The translations under genes and the position numbers were made by a program. Shown piece by piece: positions 1-12,630 of a DNA stretch of 64,000 nt. Each line of letters begins with the position of its first letter. Position 1 is the stretch's first letter. Origin of the DNA: Malania oleifera (Eukaryota > Streptophyta > Magnoliopsida > Santalales > Ximeniaceae); contig NC_080420.1 in assembly GCF_029873635.1 (NCBI RefSeq), positions 121,032,719-121,096,718 on the forward strand, in the 5' to 3' direction. The notes beneath the pieces were generated by a model that worked only from the letters and a program-made list of their open reading frames with translations, made no database searches and was not told where the DNA came from.

Positions 1-2040
1 GAACCAAATCCAAATGTAAATCAATTCTTCCAAACACACCATAAATATTGATAAGAAAAATTTGGCCAGGGATCTCTTTCAATGTCACATCATTGACTGA
101 CTGAGATACAGCACATGGACCTAGCTAGGGTTGGAACATTTATGGGCAGTCCAACATGGTATGCTTCGTAAACTTGTGGGGTTCTCTTAGTAACTCATGT
201 TGTTGAACATCTAACATGCCCCCCAAAATAACTAAAAATAAAAACAAAAACAAAGAAACAAGAAACAAAAGCAAAAACAAATGAATAAATGAATTAAGAT
301 AAAATTATAATTCAACTAGCCAAAATATCTTTTTTATCATCGACCTTATCATTGAGGAGGAATGTGATATTTAAAATAAAAAGTCGAAATTTTGTGATAT
401 AAATTAGTAAGAACATTTAACTTTGCTTATGAGAAAATTTAATTTGAACGTAAAGAATTTAGAGAACTTTTGATGCCAGGCTAGGGTTACCATAAAGGCT
501 AACACAGAAAAAAAGTTACGTATAGTTTTTCAATCTCCTTTAATTCAAATTTTGGATAAACTCAATTCATTTGACTTTCTTAAAGCCATAAAATTTTGTA
601 ATCTTTGATTGGCACGGACACATTTGGAGTATAATCCATTCTATAATAAATAGACTTATCTGCACCATTATATATCTCAAAGTCGAGAAAAGTCGTTCTA
701 AAGGACAAATGTTATATCATGTTGGTTCTACAACAAAGTAAAAAAAAAAAAAATTCTAACATAGATTAAATAGAGAATGTTTTTTTCAAGTGAAAATTGA
801 TTTGTTTGTTATTAGGAGTAAATATATTTTGTGCTCTTCTTTGAACTTTGATTAATCAAACTGTAATTAGAGTTAATGACAAAAATTTTTTCCTTTTGAT
901 TGAGTTAGATAAATGTTATTGCTTCAATAATAAAAAAATTAATATCATATTTGGTAGTTGGGATTTTGAAGTTCGTATTTGAATTTATATGGACTAGAAC
1001 AAAATATAATATAAAGTTAAATTAAATTTTATGCAAATTTATCTAAAATTTGTAAGTGAAGAAAAAATAGGCTAAGAAAAGGATGGGAAGGGGATAGAGA
1101 AGTTTAGAAGAATAGAAGAGCTTTTAAATTTCTAAACAAATTAAAAAGAAGAAAACTAAGAAAGAAAAAAGGAAAAGTAATAATGTATAGAACAGCTTCA
1201 AAATTTCTAAACAAATTAAAAAGAAGAAAATTAAGAAAGAAAAAAGGAAAAGTAATAATGTACACAATCAAATATAAGAGAAAAGGAACATATGCCTGTT
1301 GAATTGTTTTACTTTTGTATTATAGTGTTGATGTTATTGAATCAAAATACATCGATAGCTTTTGATAGCTTTTAACTTATAAATTTTACTGTTGATTTCA
1401 AAATCACCATTGTAGACGCCCTAATTTTTATGAGGTCGTCTTAATTGTGAATCAAGTCACCCATTTCAAACAAACGAGGGTCCTAAATCAAATTAGTATA
1501 ATTCATGACTAAAGGTGGGGTTGTTCATCTTTAGTTCTTTATTGACCGTTTTTAAGTTGGTAGGGCTACAATTGATTTAATTATATAGCCATGTTCATAA
1601 GTGCTTATCGAGCCATTGTTAATTTCTTAACCAGTTATTTCAAAACCATGTTATAGGAATTTAATTGGTGTTAGAGATTTTTGTAAAGTCATTGTTGCCA
1701 AATTGTGGATTAATTGAAAATTTTTAAAGTGAACTTTCAATCCTTTTTAGCTCCTGTTCTGTTTTCAATTGAGAATAAAGTCTCATGCATGCATAAGAAA
1801 TAGATATTTTATTAAGGACACGTGCACAAGCCTTGAGATACAGAAAATACAGGGAGATACAGAAAATATAAATAATATAGGGAAATGTAGGAGGAAATAC
1901 TAGAAAAATCAAAATGCAAAATCTTCAACCGGTGCCCTTGCACTAAAGTATTCTAAAGCATCCCTTAGATCCCTGACCACCAATTTAGAAAGAAATGTGA
2001 GTAAATCAAAAGTTGTTAAATGAAAAAAAAAAAAAATCCC
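1..2040. other. AT-rich intergenic DNA, no gene seen
   Basis: Long A/T-rich stretch with homopolymer runs and no reading frame that looks like a conserved protein. The only clear structure is the 75-bp duplication listed separately. Confidence 0.6.
1115..1262. repeat. Two-copy tandem duplication, 75-bp unit
   Basis: The block starting TCTAAACAAATTAAAAAG at 1131 recurs at 1206 with few differences and runs through GGAAAAGTAATAATGTA in both copies. The offset is exactly 75 bp. It is a simple local duplication in purine-rich DNA. Confidence 0.8.
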
Positions 2041-3260
2041 AATAATGTGCGCAGAGATACCTCAACTATAAGACAATTTGGAAACAATCTTCAAAAGAAT
2101 ATTACAAAATCAAACAGAATTTGAAATGTTCCCTCCTCAGACTTGCGGCCAAAAATCTCCGTTGATTGGAGAATCGGCCCAATCGCAAGAATTGGGATCG
2201 CATCACTATAGTAAGGAAAGCCAGCAATCGGATTGCTGCTTGGAAGGAAAGAAGGAAGAAAGGACGAACCTGACCTTGCCTAAGTTAACCTAGGACCAAC
2301 CCTATAAATAGAGGGGTCTCGCATAGAGCAAAGACACACATTGGCGTAGGAGAGAGGGAGGATAGACATAGGCCGAGAGAAAGGAGCAAACAGACAGAGA
2401 TTTCAGGGGCAATACAAGAAGGTTCTTAAGAAAGCCTAAAAGTGGCTGCAATCCCCAAGGGCTCTCGAAGGTTGGCGCCATCCCCTCAGAAGGCACACCC
2501 ATTGGTGCCAGACCACCCTCATCTGGAAAGGATACACTTATAGGTGTATTCGTCCAGCACCCAGAAGCAAACCTCCCTAAAGGCCACTTCAGACAGACAC
2601 CTAATAGACTCACGAGTAGGATAAGAAGACCTAAGGAGAGGAAGATAGTAGGTAAATATGAACTTTTCCTTCCTTGCTCGTAGTCTATAATATTGAAATG
2701 TGGGTGAAATTGTGTTTAGAATACTTCTTCTAAAGAATGCAAGAGCATAAACCCAAACTTGGGTTCGAACCTAAACCTGAACTTAAACTGAACCCAAACC
2801 TAGCACACTGGAACTGAACCTAGCCCACTGAACCAAACCTACTAAACCTAGCCCCACTAAACCTGAACCTGAACCGAACCCAATAACCCAAACCAAACCT
2901 GCTGAACCTAGCCCACTGAACCAGAACCAAAATCGAAACCCAAGCCCACCTGCACTTTAAAAGACTTGAGCCTACTCACCATTTTTAAAACCCAAGCCCA
3001 CCTACGTTTTAAAAAACCTGAGACCAACGGTTTTAAAAGACCAGAGCTCAATACATTTTAAAAGCCCCTAAGCCCAGCTGGCAGGGTCGGTCGAGTAAGG
3101 CATTTAAAATGTAGTTAGGTCAGTCAACCGAGGCTTTTTAATTAAGCCTAAAAATGCAACGTCAGTCGATTTTTTCAAATTCATTTTAGCCCTAATTTTT
3201 GACCCTAACTGATTAAAACCTTTTTGTATGATTTTAGTTCTTATGAAAAAGGTTTTTCTT
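2041..3260. repeat. Unclassified decayed repeat, possibly an LTR fragment
   Basis: Higher GC than its surroundings. It has a good TATA box (TATAAATA, 2303-2310) followed by a purine-rich transcribed-type segment, the degenerate AACC repeat, and GTCAGTC-type motifs at 3075-3170 that resemble those in the LTR-like unit at 24.85-25.13 kb. No terminal repeats or TSD were found, so LTR origin is only a suggestion. The small reading frames here look like chance. Confidence 0.3.
2752..2945. repeat. Degenerate AACCYRA minisatellite
   Basis: Short units of the type CTGAACC, AAACCTA and AACCCAA recur about every 6-12 bp with drift. The array includes the words AACCTAGCCCACTGAACC twice. No coding sense was found. 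Confidence 0.6.
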
Positions 3261-5379
3261 TTACCGTGTTGGGTGTCCTAAGGTCACTCTATAGTCATCA
3301 TTGAGCTTCCATTCACATAATGCATGCAATGCATTATTATAGACCAAAACAAAACTTAAATGTATTACAAATACAAATCATAAGTTTTCTTCTTCTTCTT
3401 CTTCTTCTTCTTCTTCTCTTCAAAACTTCATGGAATACGCCCGGTGTATGTGCTTTAAGCTTGTGGCTTCCATTTCCCTTTTGCCTTATGTGTGTGTTGA
3501 ATAGTAAACATGTTCAAACACTTAAAAATACACATAAGAATCTTGTGTTTTGTCAGCATCAAAACAAAGATCAGACTCAAAAAGTCAACAGATTATATTT
3601 TAGGCTTCATTGTATCCTAAAAACGAATTTGTTGACTCAATACACATCGATCTGGTGGGAACAAATAACGTTTTAAGAAAAACTACATTGTAATGTGTCT
3701 TGAAGCGTTTTCAGTTCTGCAGTATTTTCTTTATTTGTTTTTACAATAGTTCTTTCAAGAAGACCATTTAGTATGAGTTTGTTTTGATGGTTGAGATTTA
3801 TAAAATAAAAATTTTATACTAAACTAGTTATAATCATTATCTAATATCATATTTAGATTTGTTTACCTTTTGGATAATCTTTCAAAAGACCAAAATACAT
3901 ATCAGATAGAACAATTTTACTAGCCATAGCATTCTTCAAATTAAACTTAATTATTGTTATTGACTTTGCCACATCCACTTCTTTCTTCACTCCAAGTACG
4001 GTGGTGTCAACATTAGTGTTGATGCATTTAAAGACGAACCATCGATTCTTAAAAAAGTTAGGATCAAAACAAAGCAAACTTGGAGTAAAATCATCTTGAT
4101 TTGTTTTTCTTTTTCCTAAACCCTAACCAGCATAAGGATCTTGATCTTCTAGGCTTATTCTTACTAATAATGACCTTTGGATGGTTTTAGCTAGAAGATT
4201 CATTTTGAGATAATTTAGGTTGGGTGATCGTGGAGGATGATTAGGAGCGGTTGTGAAAGATTATTGCTACTATAGTTTGGAAGGGTGTAGGAGAAGGCGA
4301 TTGATTACAATAGAGACACCCTTGTTCCTTTTCTCTTTGATGTATAGAGATGGGTGAATTGTGTCTTCTAGAGTGTAAGTTTAAATCAAAAGGAGAGTGA
4401 GTTTGCAAGTTAGGTTCACCCTTGGATTCTTCTTTCTACATATCTTTTTTCTTTAATAAAGGGTTGGTTTTTCACAATCGTGAGGAGAGGAGTGCTAAAT
4501 TCTCTTACCAAATTGGCTGTAGAAATAGGCCTACTCCTAAACCACATAAACTTCCCACGTACTTTTCTTTAATCTTTTTGCAATTTCATATTTTCTCTTT
4601 ACCAATTACAATGTGGGGTGGTCCTTGTGGTCCAACAATACCACATATTTAGATTATGATCTCTCTTCTTAACCAGTCGTGTTCTATTGTTTGCACCAAC
4701 TTAACTTAGCCCCGAAACAAACACACACCTAAGGCATCTTCCAACTTGTCCAAAAGCTCTCGATGCTCTCGAGAAATACTTACAAAAAACGTTTATCCAT
4801 ATAATATTGAAATTCACCAATCACACGACATTATTTTAACACCTATACCCACTCAAACTACTACATTATTAGAACTTATGCTACAATAGTCCTCGTATGA
4901 AAACGAAATAACATGACATCTTCTAATTAAATAATTTCAAGATTTACAAGAAAAAATAATTGTTGTTAAGTCCTTTTTGGGTGGTTTTTTTTGGGCACAT
5001 CACATCAAATATAATGGGTAGAAACTCTAGTGCAGTTAGCTGCCAATGCTTCTTTTCCTTGATGCTCCATTTGGTTCCCGGACCTGCTTTTTGTTACAAA
5101 GCAATAGGTATCAAAAGTTAAAGATAAAAGAAAATTCTTAACAAAGCTACCTTTTTCCCATTTATAGCTTTTATGGATGTCTACTTTTCTTGTTCTGTAG
5201 ATAAAATTGTAGGTGACAAACAAAAAAGTTATTCATCATTTGTAATATCTTCCAATTTGGGTCATGAATATTAAAGAAAATTGATGTAGAATTTAGGAAA
5301 ATTATCATCATCCCACTATAAGTGAATTTGCTATAAGTGAATTTGAAGAGATGACAGAAACCAAATCATTAGTTTCAAT
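3261..5379. other. Intergenic, no supported gene
   Basis: AT-rich DNA with a (CTT)n microsatellite at about 3387-3418. The open frames here (for example 3320-3676 through the CTT run, and 3853-4077 on the minus strand) have no domain I recognise and no splice or codon-use support. Confidence 0.5.
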
Positions 5380-5395
5380 GTGCATTTTCATGTTT

Positions 5396-6858
5396 TTTTT
5401 TTTTTTGGTAAAGAGGGCGGTATCTCCTTTCTTTATTAGAAAATCTCTCACTTATGGCGGAGGAAAACTGTGATTCTAGCAAAACAAACTACAAATAGAT
5501 AACCATTAAACAACTCTAAATAGGCCTAGAAAAAATCAAAACCTTAAAACAAACCAAAACCCACCAAACAAAAAACAAGAGATTGAACTAATGACTAAAG
5601 GAAATTAGACCCAACTTATCCATCCGAAAGATACCTTTCAGAGAACGTGGTAAAAGATGCTGTTCTTCGTAGATGACATTGTTTCCCAATTCTCTTTCTC
5701 TAGCGAGAAAATCAGTCACACTATTGTCTTTTCTATATTAATAGATCACCATGAAGTTCACTCCTTCCAGTTCCGCCAAGAGATCCTACCAAAAATCCCA
5801 AAGATACCACAAGGTACATCTACCTTTCCGAAGTCAATCAACAACAATTCGAGAGTCACATTCAGTAATCACATTATAATAATGAAGTCGTTTGCATAAG
5901 CGGATTCCTTCTAGAATTACTTTTAATTCCGCACTATTGTTCGTACTATTGCCAAAATATCTTGAAAAAAGTGCTTTCGCCATGCCATGACAGTCCCGAA
6001 TTATTCCTCCACCCCCTGAAGTACCCGGATTGCCCCTACAGCGCCCATCACAATCAAGTTTGATCCACCCTACTCGAGGTTTAACCTACGAAATAATTTT
6101 TCCAAGCCTGGCGTGAACTCCTTGATGTTTAATTCGAAATTCCTTCAAAATCGTAATGTCCGACATCTTCAATTTTCGAAAAGAATTAGTGCTTTCAGCT
6201 AAAGAACTAGCCCAGTATCGTACACTTCTCCACATCTGATCCACACTTTGATATACTCCTTACATTCTCGCTTTGCATCTTCGATTCCAGAGGTACCACG
6301 TAATTAGTCCGATTAAAATACCTTTAATAGACGATTTCGAGTATAGTGGAACCAGTTTGCAATTCTGTTTTTCCAGATAAGGAACTGTTGGAAAGGGATC
6401 CTCGACACCACACTAGCCCAACACCATACCTCTGAAGCCACCTCGCCTAAAGAAAGAACGTGATCAGTATTTTCCTAACTTCTCTGCACGCAGAAATCAC
6501 ATGCCAAAGCCAACGATATTCCTTTGGTCTGAATTCTATCATCTATTGTCAAACATCTAAACTAAGTTTTTCATAAACACATTGAGATTCTTCAGGGCAA
6601 TGAAGAATGTCAAAACCAATTATTTCACACAAAATTGTCACTTCTGCTCCTCACTGCCTCCCATGTCGTTTTTGTAAAGAAATTACCGTCAGAAGCAGAC
6701 TTCCAGATGAATATATCCTGACCATTCTTACCAGTCGGCACATTATGCAACTTTCCATTGTTCGTTCAGTCCCAACCAATTCCAGTAATAAATTGGAGTT
6801 CTAATTATTATTTAGCTAGCACTCCTTAATAAACAGTTTCTTGTTTGAAATATTCTCA
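5396..6858 (-). pseudogene. 5'-truncated LINE (L1-type) with zf-RVT and RNase H remnants
   Basis: This is the 3' end of a non-LTR retrotransposon ORF2 on the minus strand. The poly(A) tail appears as the T run at 5396-5408. A perfect 16-bp TSD, GTGCATTTTCATGTTT, lies at 5380-5395 and 6859-6874, which fixes both ends. Reading minus, the distal part (about 6830-6350) resembles the zf-RVT region (IWKSASDGNFFTKTTWEAV). The proximal part (about 6085-5600) is an RNase H domain: KLDCDGRCRGNPG, then GNSTNNSAELKVILEGI, then ITECDSRIVVD, so the D-E-D carboxylates are still visible. Stops interrupt it (for example VVD-stop-LRKV, a TGG-to-TGA change). The reverse transcriptase itself is absent because of 5' truncation. 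It is dead and retains no mobility function. Confidence 0.88.
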
Positions 6859-7115
6859 GTGCATTTTCATGTTTGGTAATCAAGAAAAGTGAGAAAGAAA
6901 ATAAGAAATATATTAAATTTATAAACAAAATTTTAATTTTATACATCATTAATATTTAGTTTTTCATAATTTTTAGTCCTATTTTAAAAACTTTTATTTT
7001 TCATAGTATTTAATAGGGAAAAAAATATAAGGGAAAATGAGTTTCTTCCCTATTTTCCTTTCCTTTACTTTTCTTTCCACATGCAAAATCTTTGACCTAA
7101 ATAGATCCCTAAGAG
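6859..7115. repeat. MITE-like repeat, right part (copy 1)
   Basis: The segment TTTGGTAATCAAGAAAAGTGAGAAAG onward matches the copy at 7830-8078 along its length. Both end in AAAATC(TT/CTT)...CTAAATAG/CCAAATAGGGCC. The LINE at 5396-6858 landed in or beside this copy. Confidence 0.5.
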
Positions 7116-7764
7116 AATATGGGTTATGGTTTAGACATTTCATAGCAAGGTGTGAACTACTCCTCACTAGCTATGATTATCATTTGAGCATCTAGTTTTA
7201 GCTATTAGATTTATGTTTTTCGAACCACCTTAACTTGGTTGACATTTTTTTTTTAATAGCCGGAGATATCCATGTCTCTTTCAAATTATATAATGCAAAA
7301 TAAAACGGCTTTCTTTTAACTCTATTCTCTATTCTCTTTTAGGTAAGATGGTAGGAAATTCGAATCGTGACTATTAATAAACGTTGTCTATATCTTTACT
7401 AGTAAGATTGAAGGAATTTGGTTAGTAGGAAGTTAATTAATAAAACATTTCCAACCAAATTTTTTTATTATTTTTTTTGTAGATAAATCATAAAATGCTT
7501 TCTTCTTTTTCATGAACATTCCCCTGTACTATCTCAAAACTATCATTTATATTAGAGTTCTTTCTAAGTTTACTTGCCAATTTACTTCTTATAAGAACAT
7601 GTGCAAGTTAAAAAAAAAAAAGAAGAAGGAGCTTGGAATTCAAAGATTTTAAATTTTTATTTCGTAAAAAGAAAGGAAAAGAAAAATAGTTAATATTTTA
7701 TTTATATCTTAACAATTTGTAGTCTTATTGGAGTATGTTTCCTATTAAGTACTGTAACAATTAG

Positions 7765-8078
7765 GCTCCATTCAAAACTTGAAAAATCTTAAAGAGAGGA
7801 AAAGAAAATACGAAAGAATCTACTTTTACGTGTTTGGTTATCAAGAAAAGTAAGAAAGAAAATAAAAAAAAAAAAATCAAATCAATGAATAAAAATATGA
7901 TTTTATGAATCATTTACATTTGATTTTTCTTAATTTAAAATCATTTTAAAACAATTTTTTGTTTTTAGTAGTATTTGAGATAGAGAGAAAATATAGTAAA
8001 AAAAATGATTTGTCTTCTTATTTTTCTTTCCTTTCCTTTTCCCAATCAAAATCCTTAATCCAAATAGGGCCTTAAAGT
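7765..8078. mobile_element. MITE-like element with degenerate terminal inverted repeats (copy 2)
   Basis: The left end TTAGGCTCCATTCAAAA and the reverse complement of the right end (TTAAGGCCCTATTTGGATT) form imperfect inverted repeats. The interior is non-coding and A/T-rich and contains the TTTGGTTATCAAGAAAAGTAAG block shared with copy 1. No clean TSD was found, so the superfamily is not assigned. Confidence 0.5.
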
Positions 8079-8373
8079 TTAAGACTTTTTCAATTAGCGA
8101 AAATTATACAAGAGACTTTCTCCTTCGCATGTCTGTGCGTCTATTTCCTAAATTCTAAACATATTAAAATTAAGTTCCCCTCTATAGGATTGGTCCTCTG
8201 TATAATTTTCCTTCAATTAAAGGTTGCATATTTGAATATTAGCAAGAATGCAAGAAATGTAGATTAAGAGAAGGTGATTAGCTCTAAATGCATAACTCAA
8301 TTAGCATAGGCTTCAAATAAACCCAAATAAAAGTCTTATTTGAGTTTCCAATGTGGCTTTGAAGCTTGTGCAT

Positions 8374-8663
8374 ATAGGTGGGGTCTCACTTCCGTTCGTC
8401 GTTAGTTCAACTCTCGAGTTTTTGTTTAGTGAATTTTGATTTGTTTATGGTTGTTTTTGTGTCTCTATCTTCTTTGTTAGCTTTGTTTAGTTTTGTTATC
8501 CTGACTTGGTTGGTTGTTGGTGTTGTTTCTGGGAGAGTTTTATTTTATTTTTCTACAATTTCTCTTTTACTTATCTTGTAACCACAGTACTCCTCCGCCA
8601 AAAGTAAAAATTTATTAATGAATAAATGAATGCACCACCCTCTTTTATTGGAAAAAAAAAAAA
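8374..8663 (+). mobile_element. Very short 5'-truncated LINE 3' tail, 290 bp
   Basis: The insert is bracketed by a perfect 23-bp direct repeat (8351-8373 and 8664-8686, beginning ATGTGGCTTTGAAGC) and ends in a poly(A) run at about 8652-8663. Its 3' part contains the block CAGTACTCCTCCGCCAAAAG that also marks the ends of the LINEs at 5.4 kb and 15.2 kb. It is a classic target-primed insertion with severe 5' truncation. The frame across it (8378-8581) is LINE 3' sequence rather than a gene. Confidence 0.88.
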
Positions 8664-8762
8664 ATGTGGCTTTGAAGCTTGTGCATTATATGATGAGCAT
8701 AAAAATCATGATTTTTAAGCCTCTTTCTCTTAAGCTCACATGTAGTTACCACATTATACCAC

Positions 8763-8768
<6 letters not shown>

Positions 8769-8806
<38 letters not shown>
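8769..8806. repeat. (AT)n microsatellite
   Basis: Uninterrupted run of AT dinucleotides, 19 units. Confidence 0.95.
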
Positions 8807-8811
<5 letters not shown>

Positions 8812-9262
8812 AAATTAGATACCTTAAATATAACAAAATTATCATCAAAATGTCAAAGTTTTTGGGCTCTAAATGAACGTGCCTTTGTCCCTACTTTGCA
8901 CTCTTATCATTTTTAACAAATTTCAAGTCATGAACTAATTTTCTCTTTTTTCCAACCTCGACGTTCATCAATTATTTAAAAATATTGTAATTCTTGATCT
9001 ACTCAAGAAAAAGAACTTAAAAAATATATAAAAGACAAAAAAATTGAAGTAAAACAAATGTCAAAAACAGATGACTCGGTACGCGCTTTCTTGGCCTCAA
9101 CCGATAGCTCATGTCTCAAGAATTATACCGAAAAACACATTTTTCATCTCTCAGCATATCATTTCACCTCACAAAAAGTTAAAAGGTAATTACTGTTTCA
9201 ACACAACATTGTCAATATTAATCCTATCTTTCACATACTAATCAATGCATACACATAATACA

Positions 9263-9299
<37 letters not shown>

Positions 9300-11099
9300 G
9301 CAATGGAGATGGGACACATAGCATGTGCTTAACTACCAGTAGCAGCTAGAGATGAAGCTAAGGGGGATGGTACAACCCTGCAATGCAGGCAAGCATTATT
9401 CTAGCCATTGAAATGGAGGAGTTGGTAGCTTTACAAGTGAGCTTAGGGTGACCTGTCCCACACCCAACCCTACCCTACATGTTGGGTCAGTGAAAATTTT
9501 GCACATGCCTACACCCTATGCTTATTCCCCTTCCTTGAATACAGAGAACAAAAAAAAATTAACAAATGAAATGAGCTAATTATACTCCCATGTTTAATTT
9601 CTGCAATGTCAACATATTAAGTAACTCACCTTCATTCTGATTGAACTAATTAATTATTATCATTATAAAATCAAAAGGGTATGTATTTTTTTAGTTATTA
9701 ATTAGGGGAGGGTGAGGGAGGCAACCCCTAAGCCTTGGGGCAGGTGCCAGGAAGTGGGCATCCTAGGAGGGCAGAGTCCTAGTCCTATAGGACCCTGTCC
9801 ACACAAGTTTTTGCAAACACATTAGATCCACGCCATTGGATGATTTTCCTCATTTGTGATTGATTTGGAGAGCATAGATCATGTGGGCATGCAGGTGACA
9901 GCACATCGGGTGCAGGGGATGAATGGTGGGGTGACAAAACAGAGGATAACAGAGTAGTGGGAGGGGTTGAACATGCAGGCCTCTGTTTTTTGGTTGTACA
10001 TTACACTGGTGCAATGCCCTTTCCCATTTCCCTATCTGGATCCCTATTCTTCTCTCTATGTTCCCTTTTTAATTCTTTTTATGCTGAACAGAAAACAAAC
10101 AACTAAACAAATAAAGTTCAAACATTCAATGTCTCAAATGCCCATACCCAAAAAATAATATTGTTTGGTTTTAGTATTATGTATGAGGTTTAACAATTAC
10201 CTTCATAGTTTGGTTTATATATTTTTTAGGAAAAAAGGTAGAAAGAATATATTAAACATATCAGAAAAGTATAAAAGAGAGTAAAAGAAGCTTAGCAAAG
10301 CCTAAAATCATTAACAAAAGATTAAGAAATAAAACAAAGAAGTTATAAGTCTTATAACTAGAACTTCCACTTTTGACAACGAACAAGAAATTCGAAAGTA
10401 CATTATTAATGACAGAAGCCTCTTGATCATACAAGAGAAATTTTTCACTCTACAAATATGATAAATGGTAGGATGGAAATATTTGCAAATAACATTAAAT
10501 GGATTAAATTGTGAGTTAAAGATAGTTTTGACTTTATTCTTGGGTGAGTGATTAGCTTAAGTTCTTGCTTTTAGCAAAATGAGTTTAGGTAAATGCCTAG
10601 GAATTGAGAAACCTTCACTTAACATCTATAATCTTATAAACATTGTATAAAGATATCAAAAATTAAGGTTCGTATAACCTTATCATTAGTAGTTGAATTA
10701 GGAGAGAAGAGTTCATTTATTTAATAGTAAAAACATGTCTAACTAAAAAGTCACCGTGGCTAAGCCCAAAAACTTTCAAAAATTTTAATAAAGTAACCTA
10801 AAAGTTAGCTTTTATGTGTATATATACACATACATTCATAAGCTATGCCACAACTCAGTTCCTATGCCACATGAATCCAAACAATTTATTTCAAATTAAA
10901 GTTAAGGGTAAGTCTATGAACTAGGTCTGTGTAAAGACTCAATATTGTGCATCCAATATCAAGTCATTAGATGACAAAAGTCTATACCCAAGCTCATATC
11001 ATAGGATTTTTTTTTTTTTTTTTGGGGGTTTTGTTATTTAAAAAAAGGGTATGATGGGGCAACTTACTAATGGTAATCTTCTCCTATTTGTATTTGTAT

Positions 11100-11121
11100 G
11101 TGTGTGTGTGTGTGTGTGTGT

Positions 11122-11157
<36 letters not shown>
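11100..11157. repeat. Compound (TG)n-(AG)n microsatellite
   Basis: A TG run is followed, after TC, by an AG run. Another GA run lies at 9267-9294. Confidence 0.95.
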
Positions 11158-11161
<4 letters not shown>

Positions 11162-12329
11162 GTGAATGTAGAGATCGGGGTCTTTATCCTTAAGAACATG
11201 GAAATCCGTATATCTTTCTCGAGGTAAAGAGTTGATTGGATATTTGGTATATATTATTTCAAGTATAATTCTGATACTAGCTATTGAAAGGCTGAAAGCC
11301 TTGTTGATGGCTCAAGAGTACATATACTTTCTCTTATAATGTGATTTACTTCTATAATTTTTAATTGTAGTTTAGTTGAATGTCTTTACTAATTATTTTA
11401 AGTGGCTCCCATTTTAGAAATCCATTTTTATACAATGACTTGAAGAAAAATATATAAATGGATCAACACTTGATCATTAGGTGTTTTGCTTAAGATGAGA
11501 GTGGCCAAATTTACAAGTTGGATAAGGTTATTTTTTATACCTAGAAATCCTTTGGAGCTTGATTTCAACAAGTGGTAGTTGAGTTTGGCTTTATGTAGTG
11601 TAATTTTTATTGCTTTAACTTTGTCTAAATGAATAAAAAAGGCGTAATGCTTCTAGCTGTTTATGTTTATGATATCAGAGTCATAATTTATTATCTTGAA
11701 GGAATTGCATATCCTAAGTGTTGACTTTAGAAGCAGTTCCAAATTAAGGATCTTGGGATCCTTCACTATTTTTCATGACATTAAGGTCCTAATCTCTCTC
11801 TCCCTATTCTCTTCCTTTTTTTTTAGAATTTAAAATATAAAAGGAAGGAAGCAGAAAGAATAAAAGTGGATTCAACTTCAATAAAATTTAGGTTTAGACT
11901 CAAAATGATTATATCATAAAGTAAAGGGAGAATGGAAATTCAAATGTGGTGTCTCGATAGGTTAAATTTGTTACAATAAAAAATTGGACTTAAAATAAGA
12001 GACTTGCCGGGAGCTAAATAAAAAATAATTGTAACGGATCTAAATATGAAATTGTCTATAATGTTTCTATAGCTTTTGAACAAATGGATCATAAAGAAAA
12101 TTAGTTGAAAAATGTAATACATCTGTCATTAGGCCACATATTATCTATTGCTATTGGAATTACTAGTCGATTCATGAAGAATCCTAAGTAACAATATCAG
12201 GATGCATGTTGTTTGTCGGATTCTTTGACACTTCAAGGGCTATCTTGGTAAAAGGCCACTATACAAGAGTAATAGGAGTTTCAATATTATTAGATATCTT
12301 TTTTTTTAATTACATAGGAACTCCAACCA

Positions 12330-12630
12330 CTAACGAGTCCTTCGGACACCCTAGTGCGGCACCAAACCTACGGATCAGCGTCCTCCTCCCCCAGGTCTCG
12401 CTGATCAGGTCAAAATCCATATGCAGGCATGACTTCTGTGCATCAGTTGGACGTTCGGCCAACCCGAACCCCGGGACACATCTCCATTACCATCCACGGT
12501 ACCCGCTGGCTCACAGAGAACTCTCACCATTCACGGTCCTCGTTGACTCACAGAGCGAACTCTCACCATTCACAATCCACATTGGCTCATAGAATAAACT
12601 CTCACCATCCACAGGTACGTTGGCTCCGTG
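12330..12630. repeat. GC-rich island with about 40-bp tandem repeats
   Basis: Three imperfect units of the type GGCTCACAGAGAACTCTC + ACCATTCAC... start near 12508, 12549 and 12588, preceded by about 180 bp of unusually GC-rich single-copy-looking sequence. The composition contrasts sharply with the flanks. Two overlapping open frames exist (12206-12592 and 12429-12677) but the repeats translate differently in each, so coding is not supported. It is probably a fragment of an unknown transposable element. Confidence 0.6.

Noticed and set aside
3320-3676. 118-aa frame with a leucine run
   Set aside because: The leucine run is a translated CTT microsatellite; no domain, no splice support.
9440-9470. 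AGGGTGACCTG resembling the passenger strand of miR398
   Set aside because: No complementary arm matching the mature microRNA was found nearby.
10230-10500. Possible further LINE tail on the minus strand (GGTAGAAAGAATATATTAAAC)
   Set aside because: No poly(A) tract, TSD or coding remnant; resemblance to LINE tails is too vague.
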